A DNA stretch of 54,086 nt, from assembly GCF_025370785.1 (NCBI RefSeq), contig NZ_JAMXFA010000034.1:27712-81797 (forward strand), read 5' to 3'. Below, in pieces: positions 36,525 to 45,903 of this stretch; within the stretch, counting starts at the first letter, position 1; the number at the start of each line of letters is the position of its first letter. Below the pieces are notes generated by a model. The model did not search any database. It saw only the letters and a program-made list of their open reading frames with translations, and was not told the origin of the DNA. The DNA comes from Laspinema olomoucense D3b. Lineage in GTDB: Bacteria; Cyanobacteriota; Cyanobacteriia; Cyanobacteriales; Laspinemataceae. The translations under genes were made by a program, and so were the position numbers.

Positions 36525-36565
36525 AAACACCCCAAAGATTATTCTAGCATATCCTTGGGGTGTTT
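36525..36565 (-). terminator. Terminator after the PBP gene
   Basis: Perfect 11-bp stem AAACACCCCAA/TTGGGGTGTTT with a 19-nt loop, 20 bp past the PBP stop, followed on the minus strand by ATTTT. Confidence 0.7.
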
Positions 36566-36585
36566 ATCCGTTTTCATCGGCCTAC

Positions 36586-38841
36586 TTAGTAATATCCCTC
36601 AGAATAGTCCCCGGCATTGGCAGAACCCGTTTGAGCATTATCTGGAGTGGTATCTCCATAGAAAATACTATTGGGAGTAACCGGCTTGGTTTTGATAAAC
36701 TCTTTGCGTCCATCTAAGCGCTCTGGGATTTCAGGAAATTCCTCAACGGGCATTCCTTCCACTGCTTTTTCCATGAATTGACGCCAGGTAAAAGCAGCGG
36801 TACTGCTGCTTCCCCAGGTGGGATAACTATCATCATTACCCAACCAAACCCCGGTGACTAATTGAGGAATATAGCCAATAAACCAGAGATCTCGGGCTTC
36901 GTCAGAGGTGCCGGTTTTTCCCGCAACTGGACGGTTATCTAACTGCGCCGCTGCTCCTGTGCCCTGTTGGACGACGGGTTCTAACATCCAAGTAACGATC
37001 GCAGAGGTTTCTTTATCCAAGGCTTGTTTGGGTTGAGATTTCCCTTGGTAAATGGTGTCGCCTCGGCGATCGATAATGCGGGTAATGCCGTGGGGTTCGT
37101 GATATTTTCCTTCAGCGGCGATCGTGCCGTAGGCGCTGGTGAGTTCGAGTAAATTGACTTCAGATCCACCCAGGGCTAAAGAATAAATCGGGTCAAGTTT
37201 CGACTTGATGCCCATGTTTTTAGCGAGTTCGATGGTGGGTTCAAAGCCAATATCAATTAAGACTTTAACCGCAACGACATTAATAGAATTAGTTAAGGCA
37301 TCCGAGATAGAAACCCAGCCTCGATATTTTCCCCCAAAATTACGGGGTTTGTAGCCATCAACTTTAAAGTTTGCATCTTCGTAGCCATCGTAAGGAGACC
37401 AACCGGCGGCGATCGCCGCCGCATAGACAAACCCTTTAAAAGTCGAACCCGGTTGCCGTTGTGCTTGAGTGACGCGATTGAATTCGCTTTCCTCAAACGA
37501 TCGCCCTCCCACCATCACTTTAATTTCCCCCGTATCCGGGGCGATCGCCACCAATGCTGCTTGCTCAAATCCCTGGGCAGGTCCATCCAATTCTGCCGCC
37601 TCTTTCACCACCTGTTCAGCCATTTTCTGCCATTTCAGGTCAATGGTAGTTTCCACGGTCAATCCACCCATTTCTAGGGCTTCTTTTGACACCAACTTGG
37701 GCAATTCTTTCTGAATGTAAGACGTAAAATAAGGCGCTTCAACTTTGAGTCGTTTTGGCGCACTTGCTTGCACTTGTAGGGGCTGTTCTCTCGCTTCAGC
37801 CGCTGCTTCAGCCGTAATGTATCCCAGTTCAGTCATCCGCTGTAAAACAATATTGCGGCGTACTCGGGCATTTTCTAAATTAACTAAAGGCGAGTAAGCT
37901 GAAGGTGCCGGTGGTAATCCAGCAATCATTGCCATTTCGCTGAGGGTTAGTTCATTGACGGACTTACTAAAATAAACCCAAGCTGCATCCGCTATGCCAT
38001 AAGCACCTGAACCGAGATAAACATAATTGAGGTAGCGTTCGAGGATTTGCTGCTTCCTCATATTTTTCTCAATTTTTCGGGCTAAAAATGCTTCCCGAAT
38101 TTTCCGTCCCGCTGTTTGTTCCTGAGTTAAAAAGACCATCCGGGCGAGTTGTTGGGTAATGGTACTTCCCCCTTCAACCACCTCTCTAGCCAGGATATTA
38201 GCCACAGTTGCCCGCAGTACCCCTTGATAGTCCAAACCCCGATGTTGATAAAATCGGCTGTCTTCTGAAGCGATAAAGGCTTCAACAAGGGGTGGGGGGA
38301 TGTCCTGCATTTTCAGCTTGTCTCGGGTTGCAGGTCCGATTTGCTGCAAAATGGTGCCGTCTTTAGTGGTAATAGTTAACGTCCCATCCCGGACAAAGGT
38401 AAACACTTCTGAGACATCGGGCAAACTGCGATCGATTCGCCACCACACCCAGGTGAGAGTTCCAGCGGTACTACTGACGACGACAACGCCCAAACCCACC
38501 CAAAAGATGCGACGACGATAGAGGGGTTTTCCGCCCGGATTAAACCAGAGGCGTTTGAGGCTGGATAGAATATTTTTACCAGGTTTACCGGCTTTGGAGG
38601 GCTTACCGGGATCCGAGGGATTTTCCTGTGGGGCGATCGCCTGGGGTTCTCGTGGTTGACCCGGCTCTCCTGGGGCTAAACTGAGGGGAGTCCCTGGAAG
38701 AACAGTTGGGTGTGCAGGGTCAACCTCCGGGCGATCGCCTTGATTTTGCTGGCGCAAATCCCCCGGTTTTCTCGAATTACTGCCGGTTGCACCCCCGAAT
38801 TTCCTGGAGATATTTTTGAGCTTGGAAATAAATTTAGCCAC
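36586..38841 (-). CDS. Class A penicillin-binding protein (PBP1A-type)
   Basis: The start at GTG 38841 has AGAGGAG at good spacing; an ATG 7 codons earlier has none. The 751-residue protein has a cytoplasmic Pro/Gly-rich tail (to about 110), one TM helix (about 116-136), GT51 glycosyltransferase (EDSRFYQHRGLDY, GGSTITQQLARM, RKIREAFLARKIE) and a transpeptidase with SxxK (PGSTFKGFVY), SxN (TNSINVV) and KTG (AGKTGTSDEA). It polymerises and cross-links peptidoglycan. The unusually long basic/Pro-rich N-terminal tail is typical of cyanobacterial class A PBPs. Single gene with own terminator. Confidence 0.95.
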   Translation of the reverse strand: MAKFISKLKNISRKFGGATGSNSRKPGDLRQQNQGDRPEVDPAHPTVLPGTPLSLAPGEPGQPREPQAIAPQENPSDPGKPSKAGKPGKNILSSLKRLWFNPGGKPLYRRRIFWVGLGVVVVSSTAGTLTWVWWRIDRSLPDVSEVFTFVRDGTLTITTKDGTILQQIGPATRDKLKMQDIPPPLVEAFIASEDSRFYQHRGLDYQGVLRATVANILAREVVEGGSTITQQLARMVFLTQEQTAGRKIREAFLARKIEKNMRKQQILERYLNYVYLGSGAYGIADAAWVYFSKSVNELTLSEMAMIAGLPPAPSAYSPLVNLENARVRRNIVLQRMTELGYITAEAAAEAREQPLQVQASAPKRLKVEAPYFTSYIQKELPKLVSKEALEMGGLTVETTIDLKWQKMAEQVVKEAAELDGPAQGFEQAALVAIAPDTGEIKVMVGGRSFEESEFNRVTQAQRQPGSTFKGFVYAAAIAAGWSPYDGYEDANFKVDGYKPRNFGGKYRGWVSISDALTNSINVVAVKVLIDIGFEPTIELAKNMGIKSKLDPIYSLALGGSEVNLLELTSAYGTIAAEGKYHEPHGITRIIDRRGDTIYQGKSQPKQALDKETSAIVTWMLEPVVQQGTGAAAQLDNRPVAGKTGTSDEARDLWFIGYIPQLVTGVWLGNDDSYPTWGSSSTAAFTWRQFMEKAVEGMPVEEFPEIPERLDGRKEFIKTKPVTPNSIFYGDTTPDNAQTGSANAGDYSEGYY

Positions 38842-38940
38842 GTCAACTCCTCTGACCGCCACTTACCGAGCCTTATTGGGTTTTATTTTAGAGCTTGGGA
38901 TCAGTATTTGCACTAAAATACACCGAGGTTAATTTCTTGG

Positions 38941-38960
38941 CCGGAACTTGTAAGTTCCGG
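38941..38960. repeat. Perfect 20-bp palindrome
   Basis: CCGGAACTT-GT-AAGTTCCGG, 9-bp arms. It lies past the chlG stop but lacks a T run, so it may be an extragenic palindrome or a weak terminator. Confidence 0.5.
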
Positions 38961-38996
38961 CAGATTGCCAGGGTTAGGATTTAATGACACCCACCC

Positions 38997-40064
38997 CTAA
39001 ATAATATTGGCATGACCGATCGCCAGGGCCGTCACCAACATTCCCAACACCAAAAACGGCTGGGCTGATGCCTGATATTTGACATCATTTTCCAAAGGAT
39101 TCCGCAGAAAATACATATCCTGGAAGGTAATTTGCGGAATAACCAGCAAAATTAGGATTGCCGCATACAGGTTTTGGTGAATCGCAATCAGATATCCCGC
39201 GATTCCCAATTGGAAGATATCAATCATCAGGACACAGATCCAAGCGGCAGTCCCGACCCCAAACATCACAGGTAAGGATTGCAAACCCAGTTGTTTATCC
39301 CCTTCCACGCTTTTAAAGTCATTGACGATCGCAATTCCCAATCCCGCCATACTGTAAATCAGGGTAATCACCATGATTTTGGGTCCAATTTCCCCAAATA
39401 GCGCTTGTCCCGCCCACCAAGGTAGGGCAATATAACTGGCACCGAGGGCATAGTTTCCTAACCAGCCATTTTTCTTCAGTTTCAACGGGGGGGCCGAATA
39501 AATATAGGAGACGAAGGAACCCCCAACAGCCAAAGCAGTAATCGTGGGAAAATCATGACCCGCCCAGATATCCAGGGCGTAGGCGACGCCAATCCCAGCG
39601 AGTAACAACACCCAAATTTGGCTAATCACTTGCGGGACAGCGATCGCCCCGGAGGGAATGGGGCGATAGGGTTCATTAATCGCATCTAAATCGCGATCGT
39701 AAAAATCATTAATGGTTTGAGTGTAGCCTGCCAGCAAAGGACCAGACATCAACATACAAGCGGCTGCAATTAAAATATGCTCTAACTTCCATTCGTAGTT
39801 ACCGGAAGCAGCAGCCCCACAGACAACGCCCCAAATCAAGGGAATCCAGGTGATCGGCTTCATCAATTGCAGCCGAATTTTCCAAATGGATGTTTCCTTA
39901 ACTTCCGCCCCTTTCATCCCCAACATCTGCCGAGTTCTAGCATTGCGGTTGGATGACTCAGGGGAAGCACTTGGGATGGGTGTTGCTGAAGTAGCAGCCT
40001 CTGGAGGTGGCACGCGATCGGGAGAGTTGGACAAATTAGACTCAGATGTAGGGGGGTTAGACAT
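38997..40064 (-). CDS. chlG: Chlorophyll synthase
   Basis: Attaches phytyl/geranylgeranyl diphosphate to chlorophyllide in the thylakoid membrane. The 355-residue UbiA-family protein has about eight TM helices and both Asp-rich prenyl-diphosphate motifs: NDFYDRDLDAINEPYRPIPS and NDFKSVEGDKQLGLQSLPV. The N-terminal 45 residues (Ser/Pro-rich) precede the conserved RTRQMLGMKGAEVKETSIWK. In cyanobacteria ChlG associates with YidC and Hlips during photosystem II assembly. Get3d lies 220 bp upstream on the same strand. Confidence 0.96.
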   Translation of the reverse strand: MSNPPTSESNLSNSPDRVPPPEAATSATPIPSASPESSNRNARTRQMLGMKGAEVKETSIWKIRLQLMKPITWIPLIWGVVCGAAASGNYEWKLEHILIAAACMLMSGPLLAGYTQTINDFYDRDLDAINEPYRPIPSGAIAVPQVISQIWVLLLAGIGVAYALDIWAGHDFPTITALAVGGSFVSYIYSAPPLKLKKNGWLGNYALGASYIALPWWAGQALFGEIGPKIMVITLIYSMAGLGIAIVNDFKSVEGDKQLGLQSLPVMFGVGTAAWICVLMIDIFQLGIAGYLIAIHQNLYAAILILLVIPQITFQDMYFLRNPLENDVKYQASAQPFLVLGMLVTALAIGHANII

Positions 40065-40284
40065 ATCAGACTTGGGAGTGTTTCGGTTGGTTAAGTAATC
40101 AGTCTAATTGATTATGGGATAACGACTCCTTAGCAGCAAGGCGATCGCCCGAACCCCTGTGCCTTTTTCAAATTCTCAATCCCGACAATCTCAACTCCAT
40201 AAAGCGATCGCCCGTCGGATGCCTCCAGTCCAACTGGAACCTATCCCACGGGCGATCGCACCGTTTAAAACAAATTAAAACCCG

Positions 40285-41382
40285 TTAAAACGAAATAATT
40301 AAGAATTGCTGCTGAAACTTCGCCCCTTTAACCGCTTTCCCTTTTAACTCCGGAGGCAAGGAAATATTGCGCCGTTGGTCCCCAGCTTCAATAGTCACTT
40401 CTGGACCATATTGCGTTAGCTTGACTTGTTTTTTGTCAAACCCGGGCAAAAATAGCTTCACTTGACTATTCACCCGGTCCACTTCAATCGGTTGGGGGAC
40501 GCCTGCTGGTTTCTTGAAGTCTGGCAACGCATCCATCAGGGGTTGCCAATCGTTCCCCTCCATCTGAGGAATCGAGGTTACCGGCAGAGGTGCAAATTGT
40601 TCCACCACTTCATCGGTGACTGGGGTTAAATTACAAATCAATCCACCGATGGTGATACCCGCTTGTTGAGCACTCCCCCACAGATAGCGACTGGTTTCTA
40701 CCGCAGAGCGATCGCCCGTCGTCACCAAATAAGCGATCACCCGATTGGGGTCACCCACAGATTGTTTCCCCTTTTCCAATAAATCCGTCGCTTGTTCTGC
40801 CGGTTTACCCCCGACATTATCCAGGGACCAGCCGGTATTAAACACCGTACTGGTAACAGGTTGCACAAAGGGCGACAGCGCTTTCCCCAGTTCCGATTCA
40901 GCCAACACCCCTCGGAAGCGGCGAATATACCAGCTTAAAATCTCGGGGATTCCCAGCATCCGCAGGGTATCCTTATCCCCTCTGCCGTCGTAAACGATCA
41001 CATCATATTGATTGCTGGCATCATACTCGCGTAGGGCATTCAGGGCGAGGGCGCTATCCATCCCCGGCAATACCCCCAATTCTTCGCCATACACCTCTTT
41101 AAAAAACGGAGTCCGAAGATATTCCGCTTCCAAATCTTTCACTTGCTGCCAACTCCGTTGCAGCAGTACCGCTGATTCCAACTGTACTGCTTTGAGGTTA
41201 GCGCCGATTTCTATGGGATCGCAGGTGACGGTCGCACCGACGAGTAAACTAAAAGCGGGACTACTATCCTGGCCGACGAGCAACACGCGCTTACCTTGAG
41301 ATGCAAATCTCTTGGCAGCGGCGATCGCGACGGTCGTTCTTCCAGTCCCACCCTTTCCTAAAAAGGTCAAAATTAAGGCCAT
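40285..41382 (-). CDS. get3d: Get3d-type ArsA/Get3 ATPase with C-terminal alpha-crystallin-like domain
   Basis: The 365-residue product has the deviant P-loop GKGGTGRTTVA (Arg where Lys is usual), DYDGRGD-like switch (VIVYDGRGDKDTLRML) and an ArsA-type fold to about residue 280, followed by an HSP20/alpha-crystallin-like domain (VKLFLPGFDKKQVKLTQYG, ISLPPELKGKAVKGAKFQQQ). This fusion matches the photosynthetic-organism Get3d group, whose client is not known but which may bind hydrophobic molecules or membrane proteins. The position next to chlG and near petP suggests a thylakoid-linked role. Cytoplasmic dimer by family. Confidence 0.85.
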   Translation of the reverse strand: MALILTFLGKGGTGRTTVAIAAAKRFASQGKRVLLVGQDSSPAFSLLVGATVTCDPIEIGANLKAVQLESAVLLQRSWQQVKDLEAEYLRTPFFKEVYGEELGVLPGMDSALALNALREYDASNQYDVIVYDGRGDKDTLRMLGIPEILSWYIRRFRGVLAESELGKALSPFVQPVTSTVFNTGWSLDNVGGKPAEQATDLLEKGKQSVGDPNRVIAYLVTTGDRSAVETSRYLWGSAQQAGITIGGLICNLTPVTDEVVEQFAPLPVTSIPQMEGNDWQPLMDALPDFKKPAGVPQPIEVDRVNSQVKLFLPGFDKKQVKLTQYGPEVTIEAGDQRRNISLPPELKGKAVKGAKFQQQFLIISF

Positions 41383-41481
41383 TTGTTTCTGTTTTGAGCC
41401 ACTTAAACCTTTTTTATGTTAATCGTCGATCGCGGGAGTGACAGGTTGGTTTCCCCACTGTTTCCACCGCGATCGCCCCCC

Positions 41482-41679
41482 TTACAGGGCTTGGACTTCA
41501 TCCTCAAAGAACCAAGTGGTGATTCCGCTATCCAACTGAACTACCACTCCAACACCGCTGCCATCCGTCATTCTGAAATCTTTGATTGTGCCGACGGGAT
41601 TGCTTTTAATTTTGGCGACTGTATCAGCGGACAATCTTTCTCTGATGCGGGTAATTTTGACCTTTTGACCGATTTTCAT
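41482..41679 (-). CDS. petP: Cytochrome b6f complex subunit PetP-like protein (DUF2862)
   Basis: Starting at MKIGQKVKITRIRERLS (41679) the product has 65 residues, matching PetP, a small SH3-like protein on the cytoplasmic face of the b6f complex. The hallmark is VGTIKDFRMTDGSGVGVVVQ and the ending TTWFFEDEVQAL. An upstream in-frame ATG (41718) would add 13 residues foreign to the family. It is divergent from hisF across 154 bp. Confidence 0.9.
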   Translation of the reverse strand: MKIGQKVKITRIRERLSADTVAKIKSNPVGTIKDFRMTDGSGVGVVVQLDSGITTWFFEDEVQAL

Positions 41680-41833
41680 TTGAAATCCTGTGGGTTTCCT
41701 CTGATTGAACCATTCCACAGTTTATCAGTGCTTGCCACTGATTATGAAGCCTTTGGACAAAGGTTGAGGGCGGAATTTTCTACCTTGTTCCGTTGCTCCT
41801 TCGGTCTTCTGTCGTCCCCTAACGGAACTCATC

Positions 41834-42604
41834 ATGCTTGCCAAACGAATCTTACCCTGTTTAGATGTCAAAGCCGGTCGTGTAGTCAAGGGAATCAACT
41901 TTGTCAACCTCAAGGATGCCGGAGACCCTGTAGAACTGGCTCAGGTTTACAATGAAGCCGGTGCCGATGAGTTGGTGTTTCTGGATATCACCGCCACTCA
42001 TGAGGACCGGGATATTATTTTTGATGTGGTTTACCGCACTGCCGAACAAGTTTTTATCCCCCTGACTGTCGGGGGTGGGATCCAATCCTTAGAAACAATT
42101 AAAAAATTGTTAAGAGCCGGGGCCGATAAAGTCAGCATCAACTCCGCAGCGGTGCGAAACCCCGATTTTATTAATGAAGCCAGCGATCGCTTTGGGAATC
42201 AATGTATTGTCGTGGCGATCGATGCCCGTCGCCGCACGGATCCAGAAAATCCCGGGTGGGATGTCTATGTGCGCGGGGGTCGTGAAAATACCGGCATTGA
42301 CGCGATCGCCTGGGCGAAAGAAGTCGAACAACGCGGATGTGGAGAATTACTCGTCACCAGTATGGATGCCGACGGCACTCAAGCAGGTTATGACTTAGAA
42401 CTAACTCGCACCATCGCCCAACAAGTCCAAATTCCCGTGATTGCTTCCGGAGGGGCCGGAAACTGCCAACATATTTATGAAGCCCTCACCACCGGCCAAT
42501 CGGAAGCGGCCCTGCTTGCATCTTTATTACATTACGGTCAACTCAGCGTTGCTGAGATTAAAACCTACCTCGCCGAACGGCAAGTCCCCATCCGTCAATT
42601 GTAA
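41834..42604 (+). CDS. hisF: Imidazole glycerol phosphate synthase cyclase subunit
   Basis: The 256-residue TIM barrel has catalytic Asp11 in [23 protein letters not shown], the second catalytic Asp in VVAIDARR, and the phosphate-binding [25 protein letters not shown], and [12 protein letters not shown]. It closes the imidazole ring in histidine synthesis with HisH supplying ammonia. No other his gene is nearby, as usual in cyanobacteria with scattered his genes. Cytoplasmic. Confidence 0.97.
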   Translation: MLAKRILPCLDVKAGRVVKGINFVNLKDAGDPVELAQVYNEAGADELVFLDITATHEDRDIIFDVVYRTAEQVFIPLTVGGGIQSLETIKKLLRAGADKVSINSAAVRNPDFINEASDRFGNQCIVVAIDARRRTDPENPGWDVYVRGGRENTGIDAIAWAKEVEQRGCGELLVTSMDADGTQAGYDLELTRTIAQQVQIPVIASGGAGNCQHIYEALTTGQSEAALLASLLHYGQLSVAEIKTYLAERQVPIRQL

Positions 42605-42890
42605 AGGGGAGTTTAAACGACTCTAAACTCGCGTGGGCTGCCCCCACCTAAAGCCCTCTCGAATGAGCCTTAGCCTGCCTTTGCAGGCTTCGTCCCGGGA
42701 GCCAGAACAGGCATGGGTGCGCGTTTTTATAGACTTCATCCCTAACGCGATCGGCATCCTGTCCTTAATTCCCCCTTAAATCTTTGCCGTCTGTCTAAAG
42801 TATGAATATTGTCTTAAGGTTTACGGTGTAAGCGTCGCTGTCGATCCCTGGGAATTGCCTTTAAATCCTTACTCAGTAAAGATTTTTGTT
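42605..42890. other. Intergenic region before a strong terminator
   Basis: No gene. It includes a small hairpin (AGCCTGCCTTTGCAGGCT, about 42671) after hisF and a TATGAAT box near 42801 that could start a short transcript ending at the terminator at 42891. Confidence 0.35.
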
Positions 42891-42927
42891 CCCCCTCCTC
42901 TCAAAGGGATAGGAGGGGGATTTTTTC
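42891..42927 (+). terminator. Rho-independent terminator
   Basis: 9-bp stem CCCCCTCCT/AGGAGGGGG with a short loop, then ATTTTTTC. It is 290 bp past hisF, so it may end hisF read-through or a small RNA starting near 42810. Confidence 0.85.
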
Positions 42928-42997
42928 TGTAGCTCTACCCACTTAATCTGAGAGGATGTTAAAATATGTAAAGTAATCGGGGAATATATGTAAAGTT

Positions 42998-43303
42998 ATG
43001 ATTCTGATCCTCATAATCGTCATAGCTTTGGTGGCCTGGTCCCTGCACCTGATGCAGCAAGCCGTCGATAAAAATGAATTTTCGCTGATGCTGGCCGGGA
43101 CCTTAGTCGCAATGGCTGCGGCAGCAATGATGGCCGTCTATTTCCTGATGGGCGACTATATGCTGTATGTCCGAGAAATGGCGAATCGAGGAGTGCTAGA
43201 GTCTTATTACACTTCCACCAGCGCGGTGAGTGTGAATCCTTGGAGAGAAACGGGGACGATAGATTATTATGACACGAGCGATCGCGCGCCACTGCTCCCA
43301 TAG
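42998..43303 (+). CDS. Small two-helix membrane protein
   Basis: The 101-residue protein has two transmembrane helices (about 1-20 and 31-51; MILILIIVIALVAWSLHLM and LAGTLVAMAAAAMMAVYFL) and a C-terminal hydrophilic tail rich in Tyr, Ser and Thr (VLESYYTSTSAVSVNPW). No homolog recognised. Composition and hydrophobicity pattern indicate a real gene; it starts a few bases after AATATATGTAAAG, without a clear ribosome-binding site. Followed by tRNA-Ala about 155 bp downstream. Function unknown. Confidence 0.65.
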   Translation: MILILIIVIALVAWSLHLMQQAVDKNEFSLMLAGTLVAMAAAAMMAVYFLMGDYMLYVREMANRGVLESYYTSTSAVSVNPWRETGTIDYYDTSDRAPLLP

Positions 43304-43412
43304 TCCTAACATTTCAGGGGGCGCTCTATAGGGGTTATCCCGGATGAAATCGCCTCACCGCAACGATCAACAGACTGCCGCAGAAAACTTGGAAAAATTT
43401 TGACTAACCTAG

Positions 43413-43445
43413 TTGACAAATTAATCGGGTTCGTGCCAATATAAT
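43413..43445 (+). promoter_or_regulatory. Promoter of tRNA-Ala
   Basis: TTGACA at 43413-43418 and exact TATAAT at 43440-43445, 12 bp before the tRNA. The spacer is 21 nt, longer than optimal, so the -35 partner is uncertain. Confidence 0.5.
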
Positions 43446-43457
43446 AAAGCGCTGAAC

Positions 43458-43530
43458 GGGGCTATAGCTCAGTTGGTAGAGCACCTCAATGGCATTGAGG
43501 GGGCCAGCGGTTCGAGTCCGCTTAGCTCCA
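43458..43530 (+). tRNA. tRNA-Ala(GGC)
   Basis: 73-nt cloverleaf: acceptor GGGGCTA/TAGCTCC (one G-U), D-loop AGCTCAGTTGGTAGAGC, anticodon loop ATGGCAT (anticodon GGC), T-arm GGTTCGAGTCC, discriminator A. CCA not encoded. Confidence 0.97.
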
Positions 43531-43540
43531 TATAAATCAG

Positions 43541-43577
43541 AAAGAGGGACACAGTATTACTGTGTCCCTCTTTTTTT
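43541..43577 (+). terminator. Terminator of tRNA-Ala
   Basis: 14-bp perfect stem AAAGAGGGACACAG/CTGTGTCCCTCTTT, loop TATTA, T run to 43577. Confidence 0.93.
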
Positions 43578-44132
43578 GTTGCATGGGGGACAGGCAACCT
43601 CTCGCTTTTCTCAATTTGCGCTGTTGGAGAATCAAAAATTCCCCTCAATTTAGCAAGAGTCAGAGGCACTACCGTCTTGATTTTTACTCCCTCTAAACCC
43701 GCCCTAGCCGCGATCGCACCCATAGCTACCCAGCAGAAACCTCAGTAAAACAGAACGCGATTCATCACTAATCAACATTTGGGGAGACCCTCGATTCTCC
43801 CGATCCCTATCACCCTCTGTTTATCCCAATCGCGATCCCCAATCCGCACAGGCGGTCATTGTACTGAATTAAATCAGGCGATCGCCGCTTACTCCCTGAG
43901 TTTTCTCAGTCTTAATACTTATGTTTTTAGGCATATCAAATTTTCACAATAAAACTGTTACAATTTATACTAAATTTACACTTTATAGAGATTTTTCGGT
44001 TAGGCTACAAATAACAAGGAAATTAATCACAGCGTGCTGACATCCCGCGCCACTCCAGCCGCGATCGCCTAACTTCACTCCGGCACGGGATCACCGATTG
44101 CTCCGCCCTTCATTCCGGAAACTTATAAATTT
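43578..44132. other. Intergenic region, 550 bp
   Basis: No gene that I trust; a minus-strand frame here overlaps the tRNA and terminator. The gdh promoter is probably in the AT-rich part near 43915-44000. Confidence 0.4.
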
Positions 44133-45422
44133 ATGGTTTTATCAACGCCCATAACACAACTTGCTCCCTCTCCTGCCTACATTTGTCCCCATGACCGCGC
44201 CTGCACCTACCTGGGACAAGCGGCCCTCGCCTTAGAAATGGATCCGAACATTCTGCGGATTCTCGAACAACCCCGCAAAGTCGTTACCGTCTCCATTCCC
44301 GTACTTTTAGATAATGGTGAAGTCCAAGTGCTCGCTGGACATCGGGTTCAACATTGTGATGTTCTGGGACCCTATAAAGGTGGCACTCGGTATCATCCCG
44401 CCGTCACCTTACAGGAATTATCCGCCTTAGCCATGCTGATGACCTGGAAATGTGCCTTAGTTGGAATTCCCTACGGGGGGGCCAAAGGTGGCATTGCGAT
44501 CGCCCCCCATCGTTACTCCGTTCGCGAACTAGAACGGATTACTCGACGCTATACCAGCGAACTGATTAAGGATATTGGACCGGCGATCGATATTCCGGCC
44601 CCAGATATTGGCACCTCTTCCCAAGAAATGGCTTGGATGATGGATACCTATTCCATGAACGTTGGTCATGCCGTCCCAGGAGTCGTCACCGGAAAACCGA
44701 TATCCATTGGCGGTTCCAAAGGTCGGGCAATGGCAACGGGACGGGGTGTAATGATTACGGTCCGGGAAGCCTTAGCGCAACGCAGACAAACCTTTTCTCA
44801 GACTCGGATTGCGATTCAAGGGTTTGGTAAAGTTGGCGCGGCAGCAGCATCCTTACTCCATCAAGCAGGTGCGAAAATTATTGCCGTATCCGATGTTTCC
44901 GGTGCGTTTTTTGCCGAAAATGGTTTAGACATTCCGGCATTGGAAGGATATGCTCGCGAAAACAAGGGCAGTTTGGCCGGATTTCCCGGTGCAGAGTTGA
45001 TTACCAATGCCGAATTATTGGCCCTACCCTGTGATGTGCTGATTCCAGCAGCCCTAGAAGACCAAATTACTGAGGACAATGCTGATCAGGTTCAAGCGCA
45101 AATTGTGGCCGAAGCGGCTAATGCGCCAGTCACCTTAATGGGCGATCGCCTCCTCGAAGCCCGAGGGGTCACCGTCCTCCCAGATATTTTGGCCAATGCC
45201 GGAGGGGTGGTGGTCAGTTATCTAGAATGGGTGCAAGGTCAATCCTACGTCTTTTGGGATGAGGAACGGGTCAACCGCGAGATGGAAGGGTTGATGGTGC
45301 AAGCCTATCAGCGAGTCAGCGAACTGGCCCAAAACCGCCAGATTCCCCTGCGACAAGCTGCCTATATGTTGGGAGTCGGGCGCGTGGCTGAGGCTTTAGG
45401 CGATCGAGGTCTATATCCATAA
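44133..45422 (+). CDS. gdhA: Glu/Leu/Phe/Val dehydrogenase (glutamate dehydrogenase type)
   Basis: The 429-residue hexameric-type dehydrogenase has substrate motif GPYKGGTRYHPAV, GIPYGGAKGGIAI with catalytic Lys, DIPAPDIGTSSQEMAWMMDT, and the dinucleotide fold IQGFGKVGAAAASLL. The C-terminal region ILANAGGVVVSYLEWVQG is typical. It reversibly aminates 2-oxoglutarate; cofactor preference cannot be decided by eye (an acidic/neutral Asp after the second strand, VSDVSG, leaves NAD possible). Last core gene before the accessory island, closed by a strong terminator. Confidence 0.92.
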   Translation: MVLSTPITQLAPSPAYICPHDRACTYLGQAALALEMDPNILRILEQPRKVVTVSIPVLLDNGEVQVLAGHRVQHCDVLGPYKGGTRYHPAVTLQELSALAMLMTWKCALVGIPYGGAKGGIAIAPHRYSVRELERITRRYTSELIKDIGPAIDIPAPDIGTSSQEMAWMMDTYSMNVGHAVPGVVTGKPISIGGSKGRAMATGRGVMITVREALAQRRQTFSQTRIAIQGFGKVGAAAASLLHQAGAKIIAVSDVSGAFFAENGLDIPALEGYARENKGSLAGFPGAELITNAELLALPCDVLIPAALEDQITEDNADQVQAQIVAEAANAPVTLMGDRLLEARGVTVLPDILANAGGVVVSYLEWVQGQSYVFWDEERVNREMEGLMVQAYQRVSELAQNRQIPLRQAAYMLGVGRVAEALGDRGLYP

Positions 45423-45569
45423 CCCTTGGCAAGGGGGCGATCGCATATCCTCTGACATCAGCAACGAGAAGATCGCTCCTGTATCCACAACAAACATCTA
45501 TCATTACGCTTGTTTTCAGGCTGAGTGGGAGAATGCCTACGGATAACTTAGATCTTCTTCTACCCGCTG

Positions 45570-45604
45570 TCCCACCAGTGTTTATCTCTGGTGGGAGCTT
45601 TTTT
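45570..45604 (+). terminator. Terminator after gdhA
   Basis: 9-bp stem TCCCACCAG/CTGGTGGGA followed by GCTTTTTTG, 148 bp past the stop. Confidence 0.88.
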
Positions 45605-45607
45605 GTG

Positions 45608-45903
45608 TTTCTCTAAAGATTCCGATTACCCGTAATACTGGTTCTCTAGCATCTGAAGTTGACACACTTCCGTAGAAAGCTGACACTCTAAAATCATCTT
45701 CACAACTAGGTGTACTGGTGATTGGACGGTGGGTAGATTACTCGAATAAACCTCCTACTCTTCCCGATATGGCTTACCCGTAACACACTGGGTCTCCGAA
45801 TGATTTGGTTAACTTTCTTTAAGAATTACTCAAATCTGAGTAACTATGACTCATAATAGGTTCGTATCTGTGTAATTAACGAGATAAGGGCAACAGAGAC
45901 TGT
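45608..45903. other. Left edge of the accessory island
   Basis: No gene. Two related direct repeats begin TTACCCGTAA (45626-45646 and 45774-45797; both continue with AC then TGG and TCTC). Between them two TGACAC hexamers lie at about 45661 and 45683. These could be regulator or recombination sites; nothing is proven. Confidence 0.4.

Noticed and set aside
43469-43723. 84-codon minus-strand frame
   Set aside because: Overlaps tRNA-Ala and its terminator; not a protein gene.
45650-45700. TGACAC hexamers as ends of a Tn7-like or CRISPR-associated transposon
   Set aside because: Only two short hexamers, no terminal TGT...ACA pair, no Tns genes and no CRISPR array in the window.
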